Shown one piece after another: positions 9,822-18,117 of a stretch of 64,000 nucleotides of DNA. The stretch's first letter is position 1; each line of letters opens with the position of its first letter. The stretch comes from Rhizobium anhuiense (lineage in GTDB: Bacteria > Pseudomonadota > Alphaproteobacteria > Rhizobiales > Rhizobiaceae): positions 124,001 through 188,000 of the forward strand of contig NZ_ML133526.1 in the NCBI RefSeq assembly GCF_003985145.1, written 5' to 3'. Under the pieces are notes generated by a model. That model ran no database searches. It saw only the letters and a program-made list of their open reading frames with translations, and was not told where the DNA came from. The translations under genes were made by a program, and so were the position numbers.

Positions 9822-10657
9822 GCTTCAACTCCCGCATCGATGATCCTGATTGCCTCGGCCCACTCGTCTGCCTCTACCCGGAGGAAGTGATTGCGCTCGC
9901 GAGCCTCGAGGAACGGGACACCTTTCGCCATTTTCGTGTCGCATATGATGATGCGCGGCTCCGGCCCGGCGTGAGTGCGCGCGGCGTCGAATGCCTTGAC
10001 CAGCGCGCTGATATCGTTGCCGTCGATCCGTTGGACGAACCAACCGAAGGCTTCGAACTTCGGAGCGAGCGGCTCGAAATTCAGGACGCCGAGCGAAGGG
10101 CCGTCCGCCTGCATCTGGTTGACGTCGACGATCCCGATAAGGTTGTCGAGCTTGTAAGAGCCGGCCGACATCGCCGCCTCCCAGGTCGAGCCTTCGTCGA
10201 GCTCGCCGTCGGAAAAGAGGTTGTATACGAAGGATTGCGACTTCTTGCGTTTGAGGGCGAGGCACATGCCGACGGCGATGCCGAGCCCGTGCCCAAGAGA
10301 GCCGCCGGTGATTTCCATGCCCGGCGTGTAGGCGGCCATTCCAGACATCGGCAGCCTGCTTTCGTCGGTGCCGTATGTCTCCAATTCGTCCTCGGGGATG
10401 ATCTTCGCCTCAATAAGGGCGGCATAGAGCGCGATCGCGTAATGTCCGATCGAAAGCAGGAACCTGTCGCGGCCCTCCCATTCCGGGTCCTCCGACCGGT
10501 AGTTTGTGGCGTGGAAGTAGGCAACGGCGAGCACATCAGCCACGCCGAGGGCTTGGGCGATGTAACCCTGGCCTTGGACTTCGCCCATCCGCAGGGCGTT
10601 GCGGCGAATTCGTCGCGCGCGCTCGGTAAGGCTGATGTTATGACCAATCTGGCTCAT
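9818..10657 (-). CDS. Transketolase N-terminal subunit
   Basis: A 279-aa protein equal to the diphosphate-binding domain of transketolase. GGSLGHGLGIAVG and the thiamine-diphosphate/Mg motif SDGELDEGSTWEAAMSAG, ending near DVNQMQADG, are present. The usual GDG is SDG here, a variation also met in split forms. The gene follows the SDR gene by 44 bp and overlaps the partner subunit gene by 4 bp, so the two should be made in equal amounts. Confidence 0.88.
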   Translation of the reverse strand: MSQIGHNISLTERARRIRRNALRMGEVQGQGYIAQALGVADVLAVAYFHATNYRSEDPEWEGRDRFLLSIGHYAIALYAALIEAKIIPEDELETYGTDESRLPMSGMAAYTPGMEITGGSLGHGLGIAVGMCLALKRKKSQSFVYNLFSDGELDEGSTWEAAMSAGSYKLDNLIGIVDVNQMQADGPSLGVLNFEPLAPKFEAFGWFVQRIDGNDISALVKAFDAARTHAGPEPRIIICDTKMAKGVPFLEARERNHFLRVEADEWAEAIRIIDAGVEA

Positions 10658-10701
10658 TCTTGAAAAACGCCTTTCAAAGACACCGGAATTCCATTCGCCG
10701 A

Positions 10702-11463
10702 TCAGTGGATCAGCATGCCGCCATTGACGTCGATCACGGCGCCGGTGACATAGGCGGACAGGTCGGATGCCAGGAACAGATAGATGTTGGCGACGTCGCT
10801 CGCTTCACCGAGCCGGCTCAAAGGAATGCCCTTGATGATATCAACCCGCATCTGGTCAGTAAGCTTTCCGCCGGTGATATCGGTCTGGATCAGTCCCGGT
10901 GTGACAGAGTTCACGCGGATGCCCGCAGGGCCGAATTCGCGAGCCATTGCCTTCGCGAGCCCGAGAACACCGGCCTTGGCCGCCGAATAATGTGGCCCGC
11001 CAAAAATCCCGCCGCCGCGTTGGGCCGAAACGGAAGACATGCATGCAATCGAGCCGCCGCCTTGGTCGCGCATCTGCGGAATGAAGGCCTGGCTGAGAAA
11101 GAGTACGCCGGTCATGTTCACCGCGACGATGCGATGCCAATCCGCTTCGGAAATTTCCAGCGTCGCGACAGGCTGCGTTATACCGGCATTGTTGATCAGA
11201 GCGTCGACGCGTCCGAACGTTGCAACCACCGCGTCGGCGGAAGCCTGGCAGGACGCCTTGTCGGCCACATCGCAACGCAGACCGATGTGGTCACCGCCGG
11301 CAACGGTCGGCAGGGTGGCGGCAGCTTCCTTGGCTGCGCCAGCGTCGATGTCGAGGATTGCCACTCTGGCCCCGTGTTCGGCGAAAAGCTGCGCGGTTGC
11401 ACGGCCGATACCGCGCCTGCTTGCCGCGCCCGAAATGACCGCGGTCTTTCCTTCCAAAAGCAT
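10702..11463 (-). CDS. SDR-family oxidoreductase
   Basis: A 253-aa classical short-chain dehydrogenase. It has the N-terminal nucleotide motif (SGAASRRGIG, a TGxxxGxG variant), the NNAG motif, catalytic Ser in MSSVSA and YSAAK for Tyr/Lys. An Asp in the LDID stretch after the second strand suggests NAD preference. It is the first gene of the ten-gene leftward operon and is divergent from a LysR regulator at 11607. A sugar or polyol dehydrogenase role fits the context; the substrate is unknown. Confidence 0.88.
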   Translation of the reverse strand: MLLEGKTAVISGAASRRGIGRATAQLFAEHGARVAILDIDAGAAKEAAATLPTVAGGDHIGLRCDVADKASCQASADAVVATFGRVDALINNAGITQPVATLEISEADWHRIVAVNMTGVLFLSQAFIPQMRDQGGGSIACMSSVSAQRGGGIFGGPHYSAAKAGVLGLAKAMAREFGPAGIRVNSVTPGLIQTDITGGKLTDQMRVDIIKGIPLSRLGEASDVANIYLFLASDLSAYVTGAVIDVNGGMLIH

Positions 11464-11584
11464 ATGATCTCCTCCTGACGCTCTCCCGGCGTCCGGTTCT
11501 CTTCCCCGCAGCGATCGTCACTGCGACGGCCATAGTTCTGGCCGAACGGAGAGGAGTCATCAAACGCCAAGTTTACATCAGTAG

Positions 11585-11599
11585 GTGAATCTGTTTCAC
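11585..11599 (+). promoter_or_regulatory. Candidate LysR binding palindrome
   Basis: GTGAA-TCTGT-TTCAC, a 15-bp dyad lying 7 bp before the LysR start codon, in the 143-bp gap divergent from the SDR operon. Size and place suit autoregulation and control of the divergent operon. Confidence 0.45.
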
Positions 11600-11606
11600 T
11601 AATCGC

Positions 11607-12509
11607 ATGCTCAATACGATCTCGCTTTCCGCCATGCGAATATTCGAAGCAGCCGCCAGGCTCGGTTCGTTTCGCCGTGCGGCAGAGGAGCTGAACCTGT
11701 CTCCGAGCGCTGTCAGCCATGCTATCGTGCGGTTGGAAAGCGATCTGGGGGCGAGTCTTTTCGAACGCAACACAAGAAGCATTGCACTGACGCTTGCAGG
11801 TCAGACGCTGCTGCTGCACGCGTCGAACGCCTTCGAAGAGCTGCGGCGCGGTGTTGAACTCATTTCATCCAAAAAGGCTCAACTCCTGCGACTGCACTGT
11901 GCGCCGAGCTTCGCCGCACAAGTCCTTTCGCCGCGTCTGCCGGGTTTTCTCAAGGAGAATCCCGGCATCGAAGTAAGGGTGGCCGCCAGTACTAACTATG
12001 CCCGTTTCGTCGACAATCTGTTCGACGCGGACATCGTCTATGGCGAGCCGCAAAACCGCGACGATCTCATCGTGATCCCGTTGGGTGAGGAGCTTGTCTT
12101 TCCAATGTGCTCGCCGGAGGTAGCGCAGCGCCTCAAGTCTCCGCGCGACCTGCTGCGCCATCCCCTGATCAGAAGCGACCTGAAAAGGATACAGTGGATC
12201 GACTGGTTCGAAGCCAATCAGATCGGCTCTCCGCCACCGCCCGCGATGAGTTTCGACAGAAGCTTTCTTGCCCTGGACGCTGCCGTGAACAGCCTGGGCG
12301 TGGCGCTCGAATCCAACATCCTCGCCGCTCGCGAGCTCGAAAGTGGAAAGCTCGTGCGGCCCTTTTCGGCAGGGTCCCGCGACAACAGGTACATAGGACA
12401 TTACCTTGCCTATCCGAAGACCGGCACGCAGCGGCGACTGGCCCGAATTTTCGCAGATTGGCTCATACAGAACATGCACCGTTCGACCGCAGCCGCAACA
12501 ACCTTGTGA
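11607..12509 (+). CDS. LysR-family transcriptional regulator (GcvA-like)
   Basis: A 300-aa protein. The winged HTH lies at about residues 5-64 (FRRAAEELNLSPSAVSHAI), and the C-terminal effector domain at about 90-295. It resembles the GcvA/AmpR branch (FERNTRSIALTLAG). It is divergent from the SDR-transketolase-TRAP-ABC operon and probably activates it in response to a substrate or intermediate. It ends 57 bp from the converging zinc dehydrogenase gene. Confidence 0.88.
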   Translation: MLNTISLSAMRIFEAAARLGSFRRAAEELNLSPSAVSHAIVRLESDLGASLFERNTRSIALTLAGQTLLLHASNAFEELRRGVELISSKKAQLLRLHCAPSFAAQVLSPRLPGFLKENPGIEVRVAASTNYARFVDNLFDADIVYGEPQNRDDLIVIPLGEELVFPMCSPEVAQRLKSPRDLLRHPLIRSDLKRIQWIDWFEANQIGSPPPPAMSFDRSFLALDAAVNSLGVALESNILAARELESGKLVRPFSAGSRDNRYIGHYLAYPKTGTQRRLARIFADWLIQNMHRSTAAATTL

Positions 12510-12566
12510 GGTTCGGCGGCTCGGCTTCGATCGAGATCGTCGTCCGCGACGGACGCCGTGCCGCGC

Positions 12567-13601
12567 TTAAAAGGTGAGCTGCACCTTGCAGGCGGACGCG
12601 CGGTCGCCGGCGAGGATGAAGGCTGCGGTGGCTTGTTCGAGCGGCAGGCTGTGGCTGATGATCGGCCGGACATCGATCTTGCGGCTGGAGATCAGATCGA
12701 CGGCGGTTGCAAATTCCTCGTGGAAACGCTGGGTTCCGTGGAGTTGAAGCTCCTTGCCGACGATGGCATTGAGAGGGATCGGGACGTCTCCCGAGACGCC
12801 GACCTGCACGATCGTTCCGCGCGGCCTGATGGTGGCAATCGCGCTGCGGATTGCCGGGGCGGCGGCCGAGCATTCGAAGACGAGATCGAAATAGCCCTTT
12901 CCCGCCTCGAATCCGGCAAGCGCCTGGGCATCCTTGGCAACATTGTACGTGCGGCTGGCGCCCATCGCCTTGGCCCTGGTGAGCGCCGCATCCGCGAGAT
13001 CGGTGACCACAACCTCGCTCGCACCATGATAACAGGCGACGGCAACCATCAGGGCGCCGATCGGGCCGGCTCCGGTGATCAGGACGCGTTTGCCGGCGAT
13101 ATCTCCTGCACGCGATGCGGCGTGCAGGCAGACGGAGAGCGGCTCGCTACAGGCCGCCTCTGCGGCAGTTGTCGCAACTCCGACCGCAAAGCACTGCCTG
13201 GCCGGCACCACCAGCCATTCCCGGAACATGCCCTGCTCATGCGGTAGGCGCATTGCGCTGCCCATGAAGCGCATTTCCAGGCAGTGGATCGGCATTGCCT
13301 TGTGGCAATATTCGCAATGTCCGCAAGGTTGGCTGGGATTGACCGCCACCAGCGTACCGGCTTTCAGATCGACGCCTTCGCCTGCTTGGCTCACCGTTCC
13401 CGCTGCCTCGTGGCCCGGGATGATCGGCTCGCGAACCCTGACCGGCCCGAAGCCGCCGTCCTGATAGTAGTGCAGGTCGGAACCGCAGATGCCTGCGGCC
13501 GCCATTTTGAGGAGCACCTCGCCGGGACCGAGAGCTGCAACCGCGGCGGTCTCGATTCTGAGATCGCCCTTTTGGTAGAGCCGAGCCACACGTGTCCGCA
13601 T
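12567..13601 (-). CDS. Zinc-dependent alcohol dehydrogenase, L-idonate 5-dehydrogenase-like
   Basis: A 344-aa medium-chain dehydrogenase. The catalytic-zinc Cys is in GICGSDLHY and the zinc His in GHEAAG. Four structural-zinc Cys lie in PCGHCEYCHKAMPIHC. The Rossmann motif is GAGPIGAL. Overall character matches L-idonate 5-dehydrogenases (HYYQDGGFGPVRVREPIIPG), which oxidise L-idonate to 5-keto-D-gluconate. It is the last gene of the GntR-TRAP operon, 9 bp after DctM, so the TRAP system probably imports its acid substrate. Other aldonates or polyols remain possible. Confidence 0.8.
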   Translation of the reverse strand: MRTRVARLYQKGDLRIETAAVAALGPGEVLLKMAAAGICGSDLHYYQDGGFGPVRVREPIIPGHEAAGTVSQAGEGVDLKAGTLVAVNPSQPCGHCEYCHKAMPIHCLEMRFMGSAMRLPHEQGMFREWLVVPARQCFAVGVATTAAEAACSEPLSVCLHAASRAGDIAGKRVLITGAGPIGALMVAVACYHGASEVVVTDLADAALTRAKAMGASRTYNVAKDAQALAGFEAGKGYFDLVFECSAAAPAIRSAIATIRPRGTIVQVGVSGDVPIPLNAIVGKELQLHGTQRFHEEFATAVDLISSRKIDVRPIISHSLPLEQATAAFILAGDRASACKVQLTF

Positions 13602-13610
13602 CTTCCACTC

Positions 13611-15017
13611 CTATCTCAGCAGTCCAAGCTGCTGCGGCAGCCACAGCGATATGGCCGGGACGAAGGTGATCAGGATCAGCGCCAGGAAGAGCGGCACCAG
13701 CCAGGGCAAGATCGCCATGGTCGTGCGTTCGACGGATAGTTTCGCGACCCTCGACAGCACGAAAAGCACCATGCCGAGCGGCGGATGCAGCAGACCGATC
13801 ATCAGGTTCAACGTCATGATGAGACCGAACTGGACGGGATCGATCCCGAATTTCAGGACGATCGGCAGAAGGATCGGCACGAGGATGGTGATGGCCGCGA
13901 TCGTGTCCAGGAAGCAGCCGACGAAGAGCATCAAGAGGTTCACCAAGATCAGGAAAACCCATTTGTTGTCGGTGATCGACAGGATCGCATCGGACAGCAG
14001 CTGGGCCGCCTGGCTCACCGTCAGCAGCCACGCAAAGACCGATGCCGCAGTGACGATGAAGAGAACGGAAGCCGTCGTCTCGATCGTATCGAAGCTTGCC
14101 TTGGCGAGCGTCGAGGGTGTCATCGTACGGTAGCGCACCAGACCGAGGAACAAAGACCAAAGGACGGCTGCGACGGCGGCCTCCGTCGGCGTGAACCAGC
14201 CCATCGTCATGCCGCCGATCAGGATGACGGGCGTCATCAGCGCCATGACGGCGGAAAAGCGGAAATACCAGTCGAGGGCGAGAAGCAGAGCAAGGGCAAT
14301 GCCCGCCGCAACATTCATCGATACGCCCGCCCGCATCAGCAGATAGATGGCCAACGGCACCGCCAGGACGACGACGATTTCCATCCCCGCCGACAGGAGC
14401 TGCTTCACATCGAACGGCGCGTCGGAGCCCCACCGCTTCCAATAGGCAAAAGCGGCGACAGTGATCATCATCAGCAGCGTCATGACGATGCCGGGCAGGA
14501 TGCCCGCCATGAAAAGAGCGCCGATCGAGACGTTCGCCATCATGCCGTAGATCACGAAAGGCAGCGACGGCGGGAAGATCGGGCCGAGCGTTGCCGAAGC
14601 CGCCGTCACGCCAACTGCGGCCTCGACCGGATAGCCATGATCCTTCATCGCCTTGATCTCGATCGTGCCGATCCCCGCCGCATCGGCGAGCGCAGTGCCG
14701 GACATGCCGGAGAAGATCACGGAACCGATGATGTTGACCTGCGCGAGACCACCTTTCATCCAGCCGACGAGAGCGACGGCGAAGGAATAGATGCGGCCGG
14801 TGACGCCCGCCGAGTTCATCAGGTTGCCCGCAAGGATGAAGAACGGGACAGCGAGCAGCGGGAAGCTTTCAACGCCAGCGATCATGCGCTGGGCGACGAT
14901 GATGTCGGGTGCGATGCCGTAGAGGACGATGTAAAGCACCGATGCGACGGCCATCGAGATGGCAACGGGCACCCCGACCAGCATCAGCACCAGAAACGAG
15001 CCAAGAAGCAGTAGCAT
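13611..15017 (-). CDS. TRAP transporter large permease (DctM)
   Basis: A 468-aa DctM subunit, somewhat longer than the first one in the window, with many hydrophobic helices. Family landmarks are LAVPFFILAGNLMN, FSGMSGTALADAAG and GPIFPPSLPFVIYG. It lies 4 bp after the small-permease gene. It is clearly distinct from the DctM at 5898, so the two TRAP systems are not a recent duplication. Confidence 0.92.
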   Translation of the reverse strand: MLLLLGSFLVLMLVGVPVAISMAVASVLYIVLYGIAPDIIVAQRMIAGVESFPLLAVPFFILAGNLMNSAGVTGRIYSFAVALVGWMKGGLAQVNIIGSVIFSGMSGTALADAAGIGTIEIKAMKDHGYPVEAAVGVTAASATLGPIFPPSLPFVIYGMMANVSIGALFMAGILPGIVMTLLMMITVAAFAYWKRWGSDAPFDVKQLLSAGMEIVVVLAVPLAIYLLMRAGVSMNVAAGIALALLLALDWYFRFSAVMALMTPVILIGGMTMGWFTPTEAAVAAVLWSLFLGLVRYRTMTPSTLAKASFDTIETTASVLFIVTAASVFAWLLTVSQAAQLLSDAILSITDNKWVFLILVNLLMLFVGCFLDTIAAITILVPILLPIVLKFGIDPVQFGLIMTLNLMIGLLHPPLGMVLFVLSRVAKLSVERTTMAILPWLVPLFLALILITFVPAISLWLPQQLGLLR

Positions 15018-15021
15018 CGGA

Positions 15022-15594
15022 TCAATCCTCGATGGTCTGGAATTCTTCGGGGCGCTCCAGAACGGAGTAGCCGCGGCGGATGTTGGCGATGAAGACGATG
15101 ACCGCGCGGATCAACATCAGCACGAAAGCGATGAGAACGCTGTAGAAGACGATGTTGCGCGGCAGGTCGATGGTGACCATCTGCTCGTCGGCGACGATAT
15201 CGACGTAGCGCCACATCAGGTGGCAGCCATAGGCGAAAAAGCCGATGCGGACGATATCGACGAAGGTGGCAAGCACGCGCGCCAGACCCGCAGGCATATA
15301 GTGATAGAACACATCGACCTGGATATGCCGCGAGGTGCGCACGCACATGACGGAACCCAGAAAGACGACGCCGATCAGGCAGTTGATGGCGATTTCCTCG
15401 GTCCATGCGTAGCTGTCGTTCAGCACATAACGCGTGAAGAACTGAAGGAAGACGCAACCCGCCATCAGCCAGAAGACGATCAGCGTGATCCAGTCTTCAA
15501 TGGCATAGTCCGAGATGTTTGCAGTCGGCGCGTGCCCTTCGAACTCGTGACCGATTTCTTCGGCCGTGATTTGCGTATGGATTTCTTGCGACAT
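15022..15594 (-). CDS. TRAP transporter small permease (DctQ)
   Basis: A 190-aa membrane protein with four helices. The frame is open to 15684, but that start would overlap the DctP gene and the stem-loop at 15626-15647. The ATG at 15594 gives a sensible N-terminus (MSQEIHTQ), a polar stretch and then the first helix. It pairs with the DctM gene 4 bp downstream. Confidence 0.85.
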   Translation of the reverse strand: MSQEIHTQITAEEIGHEFEGHAPTANISDYAIEDWITLIVFWLMAGCVFLQFFTRYVLNDSYAWTEEIAINCLIGVVFLGSVMCVRTSRHIQVDVFYHYMPAGLARVLATFVDIVRIGFFAYGCHLMWRYVDIVADEQMVTIDLPRNIVFYSVLIAFVLMLIRAVIVFIANIRRGYSVLERPEEFQTIED

Positions 15595-15625
15595 GATCGG
15601 CCTTGTTCCAGTCGGAATGAAGGAA

Positions 15626-15647
15626 CGCGGCGCCTTACGGCGCCGCG
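15626..15647 (-). promoter_or_regulatory. Intercistronic stem-loop between dctP and dctQ
   Basis: CGCGGCGCC, loop TTAC, GGCGCCGCG: a perfect 9-bp GC-only stem, 10 bp after the dctP stop and ahead of the dctQ start at 15594. There is no T-run. Confidence 0.65.
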
Positions 15648-15656
15648 CCGCGAGTT

Positions 15657-16631
15657 TTACTGGATCGCGCGGATTGCTTCCCAATCGGCCTTCTCGTAGC
15701 CGAAATCCTCGAACTTGACCTTTTCCATCACGGTCTTTTCGAAATCGGTCTTGTCGACTTCAGCGACATTCAGGCCCTTTTCCTTGAAGGTCGCGATGAG
15801 GCTGTTTTCCTTGCCGGCGATCGTCTTGCTCGTGCGCTCGGCGGCCTCCTGCATGACCTCGCCGAAGATCTTCTTGTCCTCGTCGGAAAGGCTCGCCCAC
15901 CGCGTCTTCGAGACCACGGTGTTGAGGTGATCGACGATGTGGCCGGTGAGGATGATGTTCTTCTGGACTTCGTAGAACTTCTTCGCCTCGATCGTCGTCA
16001 GCGGGTTTTCCTGCGCCTCGACCGTGCCGTTCTGTAGAGCGAGATAGACTTCGGCAAAGGCGATCGGCGTGGTGTTGGCGCCGCAGGCGCGCGGCATGGC
16101 GAGATAGGCCGGAACATCAGGCACGCGGATCTTCAAGCCCGCCATATCGGCGCATTTGGCAATCGGCTTGTTTGAAGTCGTATGGCGCGTGCCGTAATAG
16201 CTGACGGCGGCGATGTGGTTGCCGGTCTTGTCTTCATAGCCTTTGGCAAGACGCTTGAAGACATCGCTCTTGGTATAGGCGATCAGGTGATCGGGACCGC
16301 GGAAGATATAGGGGAAGTAGGTTACGCCGATCGGCTTGTAGTCGCGTGCCGCAAAGCTCGATCCCGAGATGATGATGTCGACCGTCCCGAGCTTGAGGCC
16401 CTGGTTGATGTCGGCTTCCTTGCCGAGCTGCGAGGCCGGGTAGACCTCGATCTTATAACGCCCGTCGGTTCGCTTGTTGATCTCTTCCGCAGCCCACACG
16501 GAATCGGTGTGGAAGGGCTCGGACGTTTCATAGACATGCGCCCATTTCAGCACTGTCTGGGCATGCGCAATCGCGCTGCTCGCCATGATCGCCGCTGCGG
16601 TGCAAAGTATCGTTGCCAGTCTCTTCTTCAT
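15657..16631 (-). CDS. TRAP transporter substrate-binding protein (DctP)
   Basis: A 324-aa periplasmic receptor with a Sec signal peptide ending near residue 24 (IAHA). Family motifs GLKIRVP (carboxylate-binding Arg) and GTVEAQENP are present, so an organic-acid ligand is expected. The idonate-type dehydrogenase in the same operon points to a hexonate. It starts 21 bp after the GntR gene stop. Confidence 0.9.
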   Translation of the reverse strand: MKKRLATILCTAAAIMASSAIAHAQTVLKWAHVYETSEPFHTDSVWAAEEINKRTDGRYKIEVYPASQLGKEADINQGLKLGTVDIIISGSSFAARDYKPIGVTYFPYIFRGPDHLIAYTKSDVFKRLAKGYEDKTGNHIAAVSYYGTRHTTSNKPIAKCADMAGLKIRVPDVPAYLAMPRACGANTTPIAFAEVYLALQNGTVEAQENPLTTIEAKKFYEVQKNIILTGHIVDHLNTVVSKTRWASLSDEDKKIFGEVMQEAAERTSKTIAGKENSLIATFKEKGLNVAEVDKTDFEKTVMEKVKFEDFGYEKADWEAIRAIQ

Positions 16632-16652
16632 CGCTCTCTCCTCCGAGCTCGG

Positions 16653-17411
16653 TTAAATCTTGGTCGTTCCTTTCGCGGGGCCTTTGCTGCGGCCGCGCTC
16701 CTCCTCTCCCGAAAGCTCCTCCCCGAAACTCTCGGAAAACCTCTTCTGCGACATGGTGAGATGGGCGCGCATGGCCGCCTTGGCGCCCGCCGCATCGCCG
16801 GCGGCGATGGCGTCGCGAATGGCCCGATGCTCGTCCACGGCGCTGCGCCACGTTCCCGGCCCCTCGAAATGGCTCGCGAGCCTCGCGAAGTAAGGGGTCA
16901 TGCGCATGTCGAACATTTCGCCCGTCACGCGGATCAATGTCGCATTGCCGACGATGGCGGCAATGCCGGTGTGGAAGGCGCGATCGGCAGAAAGCACCGC
17001 GCTCGCATCATTGACCACGCCGCTCATCCGCAGCAGCGTTTCATCGAGCAGAGCGATATCCGCCGGCTTGGCGCGGCCTGCGGCTTCTTCGGCAATGGCG
17101 CATTCGATGAGGGCGCGCGCCTGCAGCAGCTCGAAAGGCCCTTCCACCGGTTCCCGCTCGGCGCCAGTGACGGTCGCGGCATGCTGGCGCACGACATAGA
17201 TGCCGGATCCCATGCGAATATTGACGAAGCCTTCGACCTCCAGGACGATCAGCGCTTCGCGGACGGTCGGACGTGAGACCGACAATTGCTCCGCCAGGTC
17301 GCGCTCCGCCGGCAGCCGCTGACCGACGGCGAGCTCGCCGCTCGCGATCATCAAGCGAATCTGATCCGCGACCTGCCGATAAAGACGGCGGGATTCAACA
17401 GGCGAAAACAT
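16653..17411 (-). CDS. GntR/FadR-family transcriptional regulator
   Basis: A 252-aa regulator. The ATG at 17411 is chosen because GGAGGAGG precedes it; the open frame begins at a GTG at 17486, inside the operator region. The N-terminal winged HTH (about 8-72, SVSRPTVREALIVLE) is followed by an all-helical FCD effector domain. It is first gene of the TRAP/idonate-dehydrogenase operon and probably represses it together with itself through the palindrome at 17455-17471. Confidence 0.88.
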   Translation of the reverse strand: MFSPVESRRLYRQVADQIRLMIASGELAVGQRLPAERDLAEQLSVSRPTVREALIVLEVEGFVNIRMGSGIYVVRQHAATVTGAEREPVEGPFELLQARALIECAIAEEAAGRAKPADIALLDETLLRMSGVVNDASAVLSADRAFHTGIAAIVGNATLIRVTGEMFDMRMTPYFARLASHFEGPGTWRSAVDEHRAIRDAIAAGDAAGAKAAMRAHLTMSQKRFSESFGEELSGEEERGRSKGPAKGTTKI

Positions 17412-17454
17412 CGTGGCCTCCTCCGGCGGCTTCTCCTCAAGCGCGCAGCTGGTC

Positions 17455-17471
17455 AATTGGCCTGACCAATT
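17455..17471 (-). promoter_or_regulatory. Candidate GntR operator
   Basis: AATTGG-CCTGA-CCAATT, a perfect 6-bp dyad with a 5-bp centre, 44 bp upstream of the GntR start. It overlaps a second dyad GGTCA-N7-TGACC (17451-17467). FadR-subfamily regulators commonly bind TGGTC/GACCA-type dyads of this length. Confidence 0.55.
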
Positions 17472-17562
17472 CGGCATAGATATCACCGCTGGAGTTGTGC
17501 GTCAATCCGCCGCATAAACTCAAAAGGAGAGTTCAGGGCATAGGCCGAGCAGGCATACAAAA

Positions 17563-17582
17563 AACCCCGCCGAAGCGGGGTT
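17563..17582 (-). terminator. Rho-independent terminator of the small secreted-protein gene
   Basis: AACCCCGC, loop CGAA, GCGGGGTT. Read leftwards, the stem is followed by a run of T, and it lies 18 bp after the stop of the gene at 17600. A short CTTT on the other side might give weak two-way action. Confidence 0.85.
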
Positions 17583-17599
17583 CTTTGCGAAAGGAATAA

Positions 17600-17920
17600 T
17601 CAGTTGTTATGCGCGGCGCAGGCCTCATCCATCGGCGTGGCGTTGCTCGTACCGCCCTGCGTCTGAAGATTGTCGGAGTTGTTGACCGGATTGGGGCACT
17701 TGGGCCTGTTGGTTTTCATAGTGCCGGTGGTCGTGGAGCCGGTCGTGGTGGTATCGGTCACCATCGGCTTTTTGGCCTTCATTTCGCCGCTTGCACCGCC
17801 ACCTTGATCGGCCTGGTTTTTATCGATCGTGGCGCCGGCTGGTGCCGGATTGGACTGTGCGAAAGCAGACGTGGCCATGCCGATGGCGACAAGCGAAGCT
17901 GCTATGAGTTTCATACGCAT
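17600..17920 (-). CDS. Small secreted protein of unknown function
   Basis: A 106-aa protein with a clear Sec signal peptide (MRMKLIAASLVAIGMATSAFA, cleavage near 21). The mature part is low in complexity and hydrophilic: Gly/Ala/Gln-rich, then a Thr-rich stretch (TTTTGSTTTGT). It has two Cys, in the segments PKCPNP and DEACAA near the end. AGGAGG lies about 9 bp before the start and a strong terminator follows, so it is a well-formed single-gene unit. I recognise no domain. Periplasmic location is inferred from the signal only. Confidence 0.75.
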   Translation of the reverse strand: MRMKLIAASLVAIGMATSAFAQSNPAPAGATIDKNQADQGGGASGEMKAKKPMVTDTTTTGSTTTGTMKTNRPKCPNPVNNSDNLQTQGGTSNATPMDEACAAHNN

Positions 17921-18117
17921 CCTGATGTCCTCCTTGGGATCTTTGCGTGATCAGGCAGAACCTCGCCCACAGCTCATTGTTCCGCATTTCCTGCTTACAA
18001 ACATCCCATAAGCTCTGGAGCCCGGTCGCGACCAAGGATCAAGGGCGAGGGTGAGACAGAGTCAGGAAGTGAGTGATGGCCAGGCGTGCCGGCCAGCGGC
18101 GACCGCGTTCGTGAAGG

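Noticed and set aside
12542..12554. GTCCG-CGA-CGGAC between the LysR and dehydrogenase genes
   Set aside because: A short stem in a GC-rich gap between convergent genes without T-runs; chance occurrence is likely.
18077..18095. TGGCC ... GGCCA hairpin downstream of the apiose GntR gene
   Set aside because: Only 5-bp arms and no T-run; too weak to call a terminator.
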